Positions 25,119 through 34,619 of a DNA stretch of 64,000 nucleotides are shown piece by piece (position 1 is the stretch's first letter; each line of letters opens with the position of its first letter). The notes beneath the pieces were generated by a model, which was given only the letters and a program-made list of their open reading frames with translations, was not told the origin of the DNA and searched no databases. The DNA lies in the NCBI RefSeq assembly GCF_015169395.1, contig NZ_CP063458.1, positions 2,604,001 through 2,668,000 of the forward strand, written 5' to 3'. The stretch is from Humisphaera borealis (GTDB lineage: Bacteria; Planctomycetota; Phycisphaerae; Tepidisphaerales; Tepidisphaeraceae). A program made the position numbers and the translations under genes.

Positions 25119-28100
25119 TTGACCCTCATCACCACCGACCTGCCCGTCTCCGCCTCTCCGCCAGCCAAACCGCTGAGCCCTCCCGACGCCCAGCGCGCAG
25201 CCCTGCGAGACCTGGTGAGCCTGTCGACCGAATGCGCCGCCACCGAGAAACGCATCGATCGCGAACTGGCGGCAACGCTCGCCGAGTCGGCCGAGACATT
25301 AGAAAAGTCGCAGAAGTCGATTCGCATCCGCTTCGAAAGCCTTCGTGGCCAAGCGGCGCAGAAGAAGGACGAACTGCTCGCCGAGATTACCCAGAAGCAC
25401 GCCGCCGACCTGCTGGCGATCCGCCAGTCGGAGGAGCCGGCGCGCCGTCGGGCCGAGGCCGAACTGGAACAGGTCGAGCAACTCGTACAGAAGAAGACCG
25501 CCGAGGCATCCTGGCTTGCCGACAGTGATCTGGAAGTCACGCTGAACACACTGGCCGCGGAAGAGAAAAAAATCGCCGGCGAAGTGGGCGCCCAGCTTGC
25601 GCAGCTCGACGCGTTAGAGCAGGACATCATCCGCCAGGCCGTCACGTTCGGGCATCAGCCCGGCGAGGCCGATGTGTCGGTCGGTCGGCCGCCTGCGGCA
25701 AAGCATCCGAGCACGCTCGATGCCAATGACTCGCAGTCCACCGGGACGACCGACTCTTTGTCGGCCGACCTTTCGGCCTCCGGAACGAAAACGCCCTTGC
25801 TGGAGGAAGCCGCGGCGGCATTTGTCGTCACCCGGGAACAGCTCGATATTGCCGCCGCGAAAGTGCGGTCCCTGGGTTTACCCCGACTCTTCGTCGGAGT
25901 GACGCCGGCGCTGATCGTGTTCGTCGCGGTCATCCTGGCCGCGGGAGGAACCTGGGCGGCGACGAACCTGGAACAGCCGAACTTCGTGGCGATCGGCATC
26001 GGCGGTGGCGCGGCGCTGCTCGTCTGCCTGATCATCGGCGCGATTCTCAAACGCGCCGCGAAACAGCAGGTGGTGCACGCGTTCGGCGAGTTCGAGCAGT
26101 CACTGGCCAAAGCCCGGGCGGCATCGTCGGCGCAGCTCGAAGCGGCCGACGTCGCGCGCCATCGCGCCCGCCAGCGGGCCACCCACAAGCGCGATACCGA
26201 AATCCGAATGGCGCGGGAGAAGTACGCGCCCGGTTATGCCAACGCCAAGAAGAGGATCGATGCCGCGCTCGCGACCATCGCCGAGCAGGCCACCGCCGGC
26301 CGGGCCGCAGTGAACGCCGCCCGTGACGCCGCACTGGCCGACGCAACCGCCCGCATCGACAAAACCGCACGCGACATCGAGCAGCGGCTCGATCTCGACC
26401 TCCAGGGTGCCAAACTGCACCACGACCGGATCATCGGCCAGGCCCGCGAGCGATACGACCGCAGCCGGCTCGAACTCGAATCACGGCTGCGCGACGGCCT
26501 GCAAACAATCCAGGCACCGATCGAAGCCAACGCCTCCACCGGCCACACCGCGCCACACGACTGGGAATCGCCGGAGTGGGCAAACTGGAAGCCGCCGACA
26601 ACCTTTGCGCCGGGCGTTCGCTTTGGTCGGCTGCATGTCGATCTGACGCGCATTGCCCGTGCCGCCGCTGACGGTGCCGAAGTACGACTTGCCCTGCCAC
26701 CGCCCTTCAGCCTGCCGGCAACGCTCGCCTTCCCCAACCGCGCCAGCCTGCTCATCCAGGCCGATCGCGATGGCCGGGCCGACGCGATCCGTGCCATCCA
26801 GATGGTGATGTCCCGCCTGCTGGTTTCGCTTCCGCCGGGCCGGGTGCGCTTCACGCTGCTCGATCCCGTCGGCCTCGGCCAGAACTTCGCCGGTTTCATG
26901 CACCTGGCCGACCATGATGACCAGCTCGTCGGCGGGCGCATCTGGACGGAAGCCGAGCAGATCGACCAGCGCCTCACCAACCTGACCGGCCACATGGAAA
27001 CGGTCATCCAGAAGTACCTGCGGAACGAATTCGAAACGATCGACGACTACAACGCCCAGGCCGGCGAGCTGGCCGAGCCCTACCGCTTTCTGGTCATCAG
27101 CGATTTCCCGGCGAGCTTCTCGGATGAAGCCCTTCGCCGGCTCAGCAGCATCGCCAGCAGCGGGGCTCGGTGCGGCATCTACACGCTGATTTTTCAGGAC
27201 ACCCGCCAGACGACGAACCTCGGCACGACGCTCGATGACGTGATCGCCAGCAGCGTCACGCTGTCTCGGGTGGAAGGCAGTTTCGTCTGGCGTGATCCGG
27301 TTTTCGAACAGTTTCCTCTCACCCTCGAACCGCCGCCCAGCGAAGGGGCGCTGACCAGGATTCTCGACAAGGTCGGCAAGGGCGCGAAAGAAGCCGCCCG
27401 TGTGGAGGTGCCGTTCGAAACGATCGCCCCGCCGCCGGGCAAGTTCTGGTCACTCGACAGCGGCGGCGACGTCCACGTGCCGGTCGGCCGGATGGGCGCG
27501 ACACGGTTGCAGCTCATGCGCCTCGGCAAGGGTGTCGCCCAGCACGTGCTGATCGCCGGTAAGACCGGCTCGGGTAAGTCGACCCTGCTCCACGCGCTGG
27601 TGACGAACCTGGCCCTCTGGTACTCGCCGAACGAGGTCGAGTTCTACCTGATCGACTTCAAGAAAGGCGTCGAGTTCAAGACCTACGCCACCTACAACCT
27701 GCCGCACGCCCGGGCGATCGCGGTGGAAAGCGACCGCGAGTTCGGCCTGAGTGTGCTGCAGAAGCTCGACGCCGAGTTGTCCCGGCGGGGCGAACTATTC
27801 CGCGCGGCCGGGGTTCAGGACCTGGGCAGCTACCGCAAGTCGCCAAATCCGCAGATCATGCCGCGAACGCTGCTGATCGTTGACGAATTCCAGGAGTTCT
27901 TCAGCGAAGACGACAAGCTCGCCCAGGATTCCAGCGTGCTGCTCGACCGGCTGGTGCGGCAGGGCCGTGCGTTCGGTATTCACTGCCTGCTGGGGTCGCA
28001 GACGATCGCCGGCGCTTCGGGCCTGCCCCGCAGCACGATCGGCCAGATGGCGGTCCGCATCGCGCTGCAGACGAGCGAGGCCGATTCGCAGCTCATCCTC

Positions 28101-29159
28101 GGCGACAACAACTCCGCCGCCCGGCTGCTGTCCCGTCCCGGCGAGGCGATTTACAACGACCAGGGCGGCTTGGTCGAAGGCAACAGCCCGTTCCAGGTGG
28201 CCTGGCTCAGCGACGAGCGAAAGGATCGCTACCTGCAGCAGGTTCGCGAAGCGGCGGATCAACAGGCCATCAAAACCGCCGACGCGATCGTGTTCGAAGG
28301 CAACGCACCGGCCGATCTATCGAAGAACCGCCGGCTGATGGAGTTGATGACCTCGCGCCAGCCGCAGCAGGGCCCGCCGCGGGCGTGGCTCGGCGAGCCG
28401 GTGGCGATCAAGGACCCCACCGCCGTCACACTTCGCCGCCAGAGCGGTGCGAATGTCTTGGTCATCGGTCAGTCGGAAGAACCGGCGCTGGCTACGCTGC
28501 TGGCGTCGATGATCTCGCTCGCGGCGCAGCTCCCCGCCGGCGATTCGGTCGCCGCCCCGACGTTCTATATCTTCGATGCCACGCCGACCGATTCGACGCT
28601 GTTCGGATCCTTCGCGAAGGTGAAACAGTCGCTGCCGCACAAGAGCAAGCTCGTCGAATGGCGGGCCACGCCCGAGGCGATCAACGACATCGCGACTGAG
28701 GTCATCCGCCGGCGCGACGAGCAGGACCAGACCGCCGGGCCGATCTTCCTGTTCATCTACGGTTTGCAGCGTTACCGCGTATTGCGAAAGGGCGAAGACG
28801 ACTTCGGCTTCTCGATCGGCTCCAGCGACGAACCCAAACCCGCCGACCCGGGCAAGCAGTTCGCCGACATCCTCAAAGAGGGCCCGCCCGTCGGCGTGCA
28901 CACGATCGCCTGGGCCGACACCGCGACGGCGGTCGATCGAACGCTGGACCGCAACGCGATGCGCGAGTTCGACAGCCGGGTGCTCTTCCAGATGGGTGCC
29001 AATGACAGCAGCAACCTGATCGACTCCCCTGCCGCCAACAAGCTCGGGTTCCACCGGGCCCTGGTCTACAGCGAAGAGCAAGGCGTCATGGAAAAGTTCC
29101 GCCCGTACGGACTTCCGGCCGAGCAATTCCTTGCGACAGTGCGGGGAAAAATGAAGTAG
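25119..29159 (+). CDS. Membrane FtsK/SpoIIIE ATPase, EssC/EccC-like
   Basis: This protein of 1346 residues is the motor of the type VII-like locus. An N-terminal coiled coil (about 30-190) precedes two transmembrane helices (about 258-281 and 289-311) and another coiled coil (about 320-450). Three ATPase-like modules follow. The first is degenerate (near 540-720, no P-loop lysine). The second is canonical: Walker A IAGKTGSGKSTLL near 812 and Walker B TLLIVDEFQEFF near 917. The third is degenerate (IGQSEEPALATLL near 1115). Three modules in series fit EccC/EssC more than FtsK, which has one. TTG start at 25119 with GGGAG seven bases upstream. Its TAG stop is part of a family D repeat. Confidence 0.85.
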   Translation: MTLITTDLPVSASPPAKPLSPPDAQRAALRDLVSLSTECAATEKRIDRELAATLAESAETLEKSQKSIRIRFESLRGQAAQKKDELLAEITQKHAADLLAIRQSEEPARRRAEAELEQVEQLVQKKTAEASWLADSDLEVTLNTLAAEEKKIAGEVGAQLAQLDALEQDIIRQAVTFGHQPGEADVSVGRPPAAKHPSTLDANDSQSTGTTDSLSADLSASGTKTPLLEEAAAAFVVTREQLDIAAAKVRSLGLPRLFVGVTPALIVFVAVILAAGGTWAATNLEQPNFVAIGIGGGAALLVCLIIGAILKRAAKQQVVHAFGEFEQSLAKARAASSAQLEAADVARHRARQRATHKRDTEIRMAREKYAPGYANAKKRIDAALATIAEQATAGRAAVNAARDAALADATARIDKTARDIEQRLDLDLQGAKLHHDRIIGQARERYDRSRLELESRLRDGLQTIQAPIEANASTGHTAPHDWESPEWANWKPPTTFAPGVRFGRLHVDLTRIARAAADGAEVRLALPPPFSLPATLAFPNRASLLIQADRDGRADAIRAIQMVMSRLLVSLPPGRVRFTLLDPVGLGQNFAGFMHLADHDDQLVGGRIWTEAEQIDQRLTNLTGHMETVIQKYLRNEFETIDDYNAQAGELAEPYRFLVISDFPASFSDEALRRLSSIASSGARCGIYTLIFQDTRQTTNLGTTLDDVIASSVTLSRVEGSFVWRDPVFEQFPLTLEPPPSEGALTRILDKVGKGAKEAARVEVPFETIAPPPGKFWSLDSGGDVHVPVGRMGATRLQLMRLGKGVAQHVLIAGKTGSGKSTLLHALVTNLALWYSPNEVEFYLIDFKKGVEFKTYATYNLPHARAIAVESDREFGLSVLQKLDAELSRRGELFRAAGVQDLGSYRKSPNPQIMPRTLLIVDEFQEFFSEDDKLAQDSSVLLDRLVRQGRAFGIHCLLGSQTIAGASGLPRSTIGQMAVRIALQTSEADSQLILGDNNSAARLLSRPGEAIYNDQGGLVEGNSPFQVAWLSDERKDRYLQQVREAADQQAIKTADAIVFEGNAPADLSKNRRLMELMTSRQPQQGPPRAWLGEPVAIKDPTAVTLRRQSGANVLVIGQSEEPALATLLASMISLAAQLPAGDSVAAPTFYIFDATPTDSTLFGSFAKVKQSLPHKSKLVEWRATPEAINDIATEVIRRRDEQDQTAGPIFLFIYGLQRYRVLRKGEDDFGFSIGSSDEPKPADPGKQFADILKEGPPVGVHTIAWADTATAVDRTLDRNAMREFDSRVLFQMGANDSSNLIDSPAANKLGFHRALVYSEEQGVMEKFRPYGLPAEQFLATVRGKMK

Positions 29160-29226
29160 GGTCCGCCTTGGCGGACGCGATCGACCCGCGCAATTGCCGC
29201 TCCCGCGTCCGCCAAGGCGGACCCTA
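29157..29226. repeat. Dispersed paired-hairpin repeat, family D, copy 2
   Basis: A perfect 23-bp inverted repeat: TAGGGTCCGCCTTGGCGGAC plus GCG at 29157-29179, and its complement at 29204-29226. Each arm also contains the TCCGCC-TT-GGCGGA hairpin, so a cruciform-like fold is possible. The first three bases are the stop codon of the EssC-like gene. Confidence 0.92.
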
Positions 29227-29277
29227 TGGCGGCTGTCGTTTGCTGTTTCACCCCCGCGTCATTACATTCCCCCACCT

Positions 29278-30204
29278 ATGAAGGCGGAACGGCGGCACGA
29301 GCTGCAGGAAAATTCGTTGGTTCGAGGGGTCCGGACTTTCCCACAGTTCTGGAAGGACTACGGGTCTAAAATCTCGTTGGTCATCATTCTCTTTCTGCTA
29401 TCGCTGGTGCTGGTGCGCTACTGGCTGAACAGCCGGGAAGTAACCCAGCAGGCGATCGCCGAGCAGCTCACCAGCGCGCGGTCGGTGCTGGAGCAGTATC
29501 GCCAGGGGAACGCCGGCTCGTCGGTTCTCGACGACGACGCACAGACACGGCAGTTCCTGGTGATGGCCTCGCGGCAGTTGGGCGATGCCTCGATCCCCAT
29601 CGTCTTTCTCGGACCGGAAGCCGAGACGCGCATCCGCGGCCGGGTGAAGGAAAAGGTGGAAGCGGCCGTCGCCGAAACACTCAAGAACTCGTCCGACCCG
29701 GCCCGCCAGGCCGAGGCAACCCTGCTTCGCGCCGACCTGAACCTGCACTTCGGTCTGCTCGCGTTCGCCGAAAGCACCGCAGCGCCGGCCACCCAGCCGA
29801 CGACCAAGGCGTTCGACAAGACGCCGGAGCAGTACTTCGAGTCGGCCGCGAAGGACTACGCCGAGCTGATCGCCCAGGCGGCAAAGATTCCCGCCCGCAC
29901 GGCAACTGCGGCCCGCTTCGGCATGGCCGCGGTTCACGAGAACCGAGACGAACGCGACAAGGCCAAGGCGATCTATGACGACATCGCCAAGAGCGGCCCT
30001 GACGCGACGGTGAAGAAATTGGCGGCGGCCCGCATCGACCTGCTCGTCCGCATTCCCGCCAACCCGCTGCTCGGCCCGCCGAGCAAGCCCAAGCCGACCA
30101 CCGCTCCAGCCACCACGCAGGCGACGACCGGGCCGGCGGCGACCGCACCGGCCGCCACGCAACCCACTGCAACGCCCGCGACGAAGCCTTCCACGCAGCC
30201 GTGA
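29278..30204 (+). CDS. Single-pass membrane TPR-like protein (YfgM-like)
   Basis: The protein has 308 residues from the ATG at 29278. It has a short cytoplasmic N-terminus, one transmembrane helix (about 33-53, ISLVIILFLLSLVLVRYW), and a helical periplasmic part with TPR-like repeats (AEATLLRADLNLHFGLLAFA; TATAARFGMAAVHENRDERD). A Thr/Pro/Ala-rich C-terminal tail follows. It resembles YfgM-like periplasmic chaperone partners. Co-orientation with the type VII-like ATPase suggests but does not prove a shared role; a family D repeat separates them. Confidence 0.65.
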   Translation: MKAERRHELQENSLVRGVRTFPQFWKDYGSKISLVIILFLLSLVLVRYWLNSREVTQQAIAEQLTSARSVLEQYRQGNAGSSVLDDDAQTRQFLVMASRQLGDASIPIVFLGPEAETRIRGRVKEKVEAAVAETLKNSSDPARQAEATLLRADLNLHFGLLAFAESTAAPATQPTTKAFDKTPEQYFESAAKDYAELIAQAAKIPARTATAARFGMAAVHENRDERDKAKAIYDDIAKSGPDATVKKLAAARIDLLVRIPANPLLGPPSKPKPTTAPATTQATTGPAATAPAATQPTATPATKPSTQP

Positions 30205-30216
30205 GGTCAGAGGTCT

Positions 30217-30394
30217 AACCACAGATGTGCACAGATAAGAGCTGAGCTTCGTGCTCGGCTCTCTCTGTTTTGTGGCATGGACATGGAATCATGCCCGTGC
30301 CGAACGTCGATCCGCTTAATCACGGGCAAGCGTACTTGCCCATGCCACACACCCGCCTTGCTTGATCTGTGAAGATCTGTGTGCATCTGTGGTT
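30217..30394. repeat. Nested repeats: decamer inverted repeat around family B copy 2
   Basis: The outer inverted repeat is AACCACAGATGTGCACAGAT (30217-30236) with ATCTGTGTGCATCTGTGGTT at 30375-30394. The right side shows a 10-bp period of ATCTGTG-containing units. Inside lies family B copy 2 (30272-30348), with GTGGCATGGACATGG at its left and TTGCCCATGCCAC at its right. The whole sits between the TPR and SGNH genes. Confidence 0.85.
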
Positions 30395-30472
30395 CGCTCG
30401 TCTTCAAGGGGTAATTTCATCATTCGCGCTGGTCAGCGGTAAACACTTCCGTCCCCTCTTTGAAAGGAACCG

Positions 30473-31591
30473 ATGCGCTTTCGACCGACCGCTGTCGTTC
30501 TGGCTTTTCTCCTCTGTTCCGTTTCCCTCCGCGCCGCCGAGGCGCTCGACTCCGCGACCGGGAAGGAAGCCAAAGGCGTCATCTTCTTCGACGCCAAGGC
30601 GATCGGCATCGAAGGCCAGGCCTTCGCCGACACCAAGGCGCCCTACGACCGCCTGCCCGGCAAGGCCGATGGTGTCGTCCGCCCGCCGGTCTGGAATCTC
30701 TCGCGCGATTCCGCCGGCATGGCCGTCCGGTTCGTCTCCGACGCCCCGGCCATTCACGCCCGCTGGTCGCTGACCAAGGAAAAGCTCGAGATGCCTCACA
30801 TGGCCGCGACGGGCGTCAGCGGACTGGACCTGTACGTCCGCACCGAGAAGGGAAACTGGCATTGGCTCGCCGTCGGCAAGCCGGCCGCCCAGACGACCAC
30901 GGCGGCGCTCATCTCCAACATCCCCGCCGGGAAACGCGAATACCTGCTCTACCTGCCGCTCTATAACGGCGTGACCAGCCTGGAGATCGGCGTGCCCAAG
31001 GGCAGCACCCTGTTCAAGCCCGATGCCCGCCCCGCCGCCCGTGCCAAGCCGATCCTGTTCTACGGCACCAGTATCACCCACGGCGCCTGCGCGAGCCGGC
31101 CGGGCATGGTCCACACGTCAATCCTCGGCCGATGGTTCGACCGCCCGGTGATCAACCTGGGCTTCAGTGGTAACGGCACCATGGACGACTCCATGGGCAA
31201 CCTGCTCGCCGAGCTGGACGTGGCGGTTTACGTGATCGATTGCCTGCCGAACATGGACGCCAAAGCCGTCGCCGCCAAGGCCGAGCCGTTCATCCGGGCC
31301 CTGCGCAAGGCCAAGCCCAACACGCCGATCGTACTGGTCGAAGACCGCACCTACGGCGACGCGTTTTTGATCGAGAGCAAAGCCAAGCGCAACGCCGGCA
31401 GCCGGGAAGAGTTCCGCAAAACCTACGCCAAGCTCAAGGCCGAAGGCATGACCGGGCTGTCGTACCTGGAAGGTGAAAAGCTGCTCGGCGAAGATGGCGA
31501 CGACACCGTCGACAGTTCGCACCCGAGCGATCTGGGATTCATGCGGCAGGCCGAGGCGATGAAGGTCGTGCTGGAACCCCTGCTCAGGTAG
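30473..31591 (+). CDS. Secreted SGNH/GDSL-type hydrolase
   Basis: The 372-residue exported esterase-like protein has a signal peptide (residues 1-22). An N-terminal beta domain (SGNH_N-like, about 40-165) precedes the catalytic domain. Block I is FYGTSITHGACAS, with Ser as nucleophile; block III is GFSGNGTMD; block V is DSSHPSDLGF, supplying Asp and His. Related planctomycete proteins act on acetylated carbohydrates; that substrate is an inference. ATG 30473 follows GAAAGGA. Confidence 0.88.
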   Translation: MRFRPTAVVLAFLLCSVSLRAAEALDSATGKEAKGVIFFDAKAIGIEGQAFADTKAPYDRLPGKADGVVRPPVWNLSRDSAGMAVRFVSDAPAIHARWSLTKEKLEMPHMAATGVSGLDLYVRTEKGNWHWLAVGKPAAQTTTAALISNIPAGKREYLLYLPLYNGVTSLEIGVPKGSTLFKPDARPAARAKPILFYGTSITHGACASRPGMVHTSILGRWFDRPVINLGFSGNGTMDDSMGNLLAELDVAVYVIDCLPNMDAKAVAAKAEPFIRALRKAKPNTPIVLVEDRTYGDAFLIESKAKRNAGSREEFRKTYAKLKAEGMTGLSYLEGEKLLGEDGDDTVDSSHPSDLGFMRQAEAMKVVLEPLLR

Positions 31592-31640
31592 CGTGCGCCG
31601 ACAGCGTCGGGACGAGACCCCGGCCTTTGAGGAGTGCCCC

Positions 31641-33176
31641 ATGCAAGCGTCTGACGCACTGCGGACATTCGGAATCGACGCGTCGGTGGAAGGCGTTGCC
31701 GTCGGCCGAGGCTTTGGTCCGGGCACCGGTCCGGCGCTCGCCGTCCGCTCGCCGATCGACGGGCAAACGCTCGCGACCGTTCAATCGGCCGCGCCGACGG
31801 ATGTGCGGCGTGTGGTGGCCGCGGCAAGTCGAGCGTTTCAGGATTGGCGACTGGTTCCCGCGCCGCGTCGCGGGGAGTTTGTCCGGCGCATCGGCCAGAA
31901 GCTGCGAGAGCGCAAGGCCGACCTTGCCGCAATCGTCTCCTGGGAAGCGGGCAAGATCACCCAGGAAGCGCTCGGCGAAGTGCAGGAGATGATTGACATC
32001 GCCGACTTTGCCGTCGGGCTGTCGCGACAGCTGCACGGTCTGACGATCGCCAGCGAGCGGCCGGGCCATCGCATGATGGAGCAGTGGCACCCGCTGGGCC
32101 CGGTCGGTGTGATCACGGCGTTCAACTTTCCGGTCGCGGTCTGGGCTTGGAATGCCATGCTCGCGCTGGCTTGCGGCGATTCGGTGATCTGGAAGCCGTC
32201 GGAGAAAACGCCGCTGACGGCCGTCGCCTGCCAGCGGATCGTCGCCGACGTGATGGCGGACATGCCAGAGGTGCCCGACGCGATCAGTTGCCTGCTCGTC
32301 GGCGATGCCACCAACGTGGGCAGGCCGCTGGCGGCTTCAGTCGATGTTTCGTTGATCTCGGCGACCGGCAGCACGCGGATGGGCAAAGAGGTCGCGACCA
32401 CCGTCGCCGGGCGGCTCGGCCGGTCGCTGTTGGAACTGGGCGGGAACAACGGCCTGATCCTGACGCCGTCGGCCGACCTGAACCTGGCGATTCGCGCCAT
32501 CGTCTTCGCCGCCGTTGGCACCGCCGGCCAGCGGTGTACGACCCTTCGACGGCTCATCGTTCACCGGAGCATCAAGGAAGAGGTCATCGGCCGACTGCTG
32601 GCGGTTTACTCTCGTCTGAAGATTGGCAACCCGCTCGACGAAGGCGTACTCGTCGGCCCGCTGATCGACGAGGCCGCGTATGACGCGATGCAGCAGGCAC
32701 TGGCCGACTGCCGCGACGCCCGCGGCCGGGTCTACGGCGGTGAGCGTATCACCGCCGGCGTTCCAGCCGGCGGCGTTTACGTTCGCCCGGCGATTGTCGA
32801 GATCAATCCGCACGCGCCGGTGATCACCCGTGAGACCTTTGCCCCGATCCTTCACGTGATGCCGTACGAGACGATGGATGAAGCGATCGAATGGCACAAC
32901 GCCGTCCCGCAGGGACTGAGCAGTGCGATCTTTACGTCCGATATCCGCGAGGCCGAGCGCTTCATGGGACCGGCGGGCAGCGATTGCGGCATTGCCAATG
33001 TGAACATCGGCACCAGCGGGGCAGAGATCGGCGGTGCGTTCGGCGGGGAAAAGGAAACCGGCGGCGGGCGCGAGAGCGGATCGGACGCCTGGAAGGCATA
33101 CATGCGCCGAACGACGAATACGATCAACTACTCGACAGGGTTGCCGCTGGCGCAGGGGATTTCGTTTGAGGTCTGA
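31641..33176 (+). CDS. Aldehyde dehydrogenase, ALDH7/AmaB-like
   Basis: NAD(P)-dependent aldehyde dehydrogenase of 511 residues. The catalytic Cys is in AGQRCTTLRRL near residue 298 and the general base Glu in LELGGNNG near 264. The cofactor region includes PVGVITAFNFPVAVWAWN and WKPSEKTPLTA. The ELGGNN and GTAGQRCTT forms fit the ALDH7 branch (alpha-aminoadipic semialdehyde or related substrates), although the exact substrate is not shown. ATG 31641 has GAGGAG upstream. It lies 49 bases after the SGNH gene. Confidence 0.92.
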   Translation: MQASDALRTFGIDASVEGVAVGRGFGPGTGPALAVRSPIDGQTLATVQSAAPTDVRRVVAAASRAFQDWRLVPAPRRGEFVRRIGQKLRERKADLAAIVSWEAGKITQEALGEVQEMIDIADFAVGLSRQLHGLTIASERPGHRMMEQWHPLGPVGVITAFNFPVAVWAWNAMLALACGDSVIWKPSEKTPLTAVACQRIVADVMADMPEVPDAISCLLVGDATNVGRPLAASVDVSLISATGSTRMGKEVATTVAGRLGRSLLELGGNNGLILTPSADLNLAIRAIVFAAVGTAGQRCTTLRRLIVHRSIKEEVIGRLLAVYSRLKIGNPLDEGVLVGPLIDEAAYDAMQQALADCRDARGRVYGGERITAGVPAGGVYVRPAIVEINPHAPVITRETFAPILHVMPYETMDEAIEWHNAVPQGLSSAIFTSDIREAERFMGPAGSDCGIANVNIGTSGAEIGGAFGGEKETGGGRESGSDAWKAYMRRTTNTINYSTGLPLAQGISFEV

Positions 33177-33206
33177 CGTCCTAAGGAGCGCCCGGTAAGG
33201 CATGGA

Positions 33207-34457
33207 CTACTTGATTTCCAGGCACTTCAGTTCCTTCGCGTCCCGCAGGAACAACTTCCCATCCACATACGCCGGCGTGCACCAGTTTTTGCCGGCGACC
33301 TGCGAGCGGCCAAGCTCGCGGTACGCGTTGACGTCCGCGGCGAACATGACGAGTTCGCCGTTGTCACCGAGCGCCAGCACCTTATCGCCGACGACGATCA
33401 GGCCGGCGTGGGCCTTGCCGAGGGTCGCGTCGGCCGACCAGGCGATCTTGCCGGTGGCGACTTCGGCGCAGAAGACTTTCAATCCCTGGCCGACGCCAAT
33501 GACGTGTGTCCCGCCGACGAGGACCGGGCTGGAGAAGTTCGGCATGGCGTCCTTCGTCTGCCAGATCTGCTCGGCCTTCACGCCGGTGTCGGACTTGCTC
33601 AGCTTGATGCCCACCAGGCCGATGTTGAACGAGCCGACGACGATCATGTCGCCGGCGACGGTTGGCGTGGTGACATGCCGGCCGAGGGCCGTCTTCTGGG
33701 CGACCGTCCAGAGCGCCTTGCCCGATTCGCGATCGATACCCACCACGCCGCCGGTGGTGAATGCGATCACCTGCTTAACACCGGCCGGCGAAGCGACGAT
33801 TGGGGCGGCGTAGGCGGGAAGGAGATTCTCGAGCGCCGTCTTCCAGACGACTTTGCCGGTCTTCTTATCGAAGCAGACGTAGGTGGCTTCTTTCCCGCCG
33901 ACGCCGGCGATCAGGTGATCGCCATCAACGACGGGCGCCCCGGTGTTGCCGTGGCGGGTATGCCCTTCGGCCTTGCCTTTTTCGCCGGTGAAGGTGGCTT
34001 CAAAGTCCTTGGTGAAGTTGGTCGCCCAGACTTCCTTGCCGTCGGCGACAGCCAGGCACCTGAGCGTGCCTCGGCACGATTGAGCGTAGAGCAGGTCGCC
34101 ATCGACGACGGCCGTGCAGCGGGGACCGGCATCGCTCTGGCCGTCTTTGAACGTCTCGTCGAGCTCGGCGGACCAGATCGGCTTGCCATCGGCGGCGACG
34201 GCATGAACGACCTCTTTCCCGTCCTTCTCGGCGAGAAAGAACACTTTACCGCCGGCGACTACGGGCGAATCTAGCCCGAAACCGATCGGCGACTTCCACA
34301 CGACCGGCAGGTTTGCCGGCAACTTGTCGGGTAGCTTCGTCTCGGTCACCGCGTACCCGTCGCGATTCGGTCCCCGCCACTGCGGCCAGTCCGCGGCGAA
34401 GGCCGAAGCGGCACCACTGGCGGCAAGAAACGCGGCAATCAGGCGGGCGTTGGTCAT
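33207..34457 (-). CDS. Exported PQQ-binding-like beta-propeller protein
   Basis: The 416-residue protein has a signal peptide (MTNARLIAAFLAASGAASAFA) and then DWPQWRGPNRDG, the typical opening of planctomycete PQQ-like propellers. Repeating blades carry the DxxTGKxxW or similar pattern (DKKTGKVVWKTAL, DRESGKALWTVAQK, EVATGKIAWSADA). It resembles BamB/quinoprotein propellers; no dehydrogenase active-site residues were identified, so a catalytic role is not claimed. The open frame continues upstream but ATG 34457 precedes the signal peptide. It is divergent from the flavoprotein gene. Confidence 0.88.
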   Translation of the reverse strand: MTNARLIAAFLAASGAASAFAADWPQWRGPNRDGYAVTETKLPDKLPANLPVVWKSPIGFGLDSPVVAGGKVFFLAEKDGKEVVHAVAADGKPIWSAELDETFKDGQSDAGPRCTAVVDGDLLYAQSCRGTLRCLAVADGKEVWATNFTKDFEATFTGEKGKAEGHTRHGNTGAPVVDGDHLIAGVGGKEATYVCFDKKTGKVVWKTALENLLPAYAAPIVASPAGVKQVIAFTTGGVVGIDRESGKALWTVAQKTALGRHVTTPTVAGDMIVVGSFNIGLVGIKLSKSDTGVKAEQIWQTKDAMPNFSSPVLVGGTHVIGVGQGLKVFCAEVATGKIAWSADATLGKAHAGLIVVGDKVLALGDNGELVMFAADVNAYRELGRSQVAGKNWCTPAYVDGKLFLRDAKELKCLEIK

Positions 34458-34619
34458 GGACCTCACTTGAATCGAGCAAGGGGAACGAGTCAAACCTTTT
34501 GAAGCTTTCCCTCGCGGTGGCCGCAGAAGATAATGTCTCCCCGTGGCCAATTGCATTCGCCGCGTCGGATCCAGCCTGCCGTGGCCGCCGGCGCGACCTA
34601 TGCTTGCCGGGCAAGCCGT

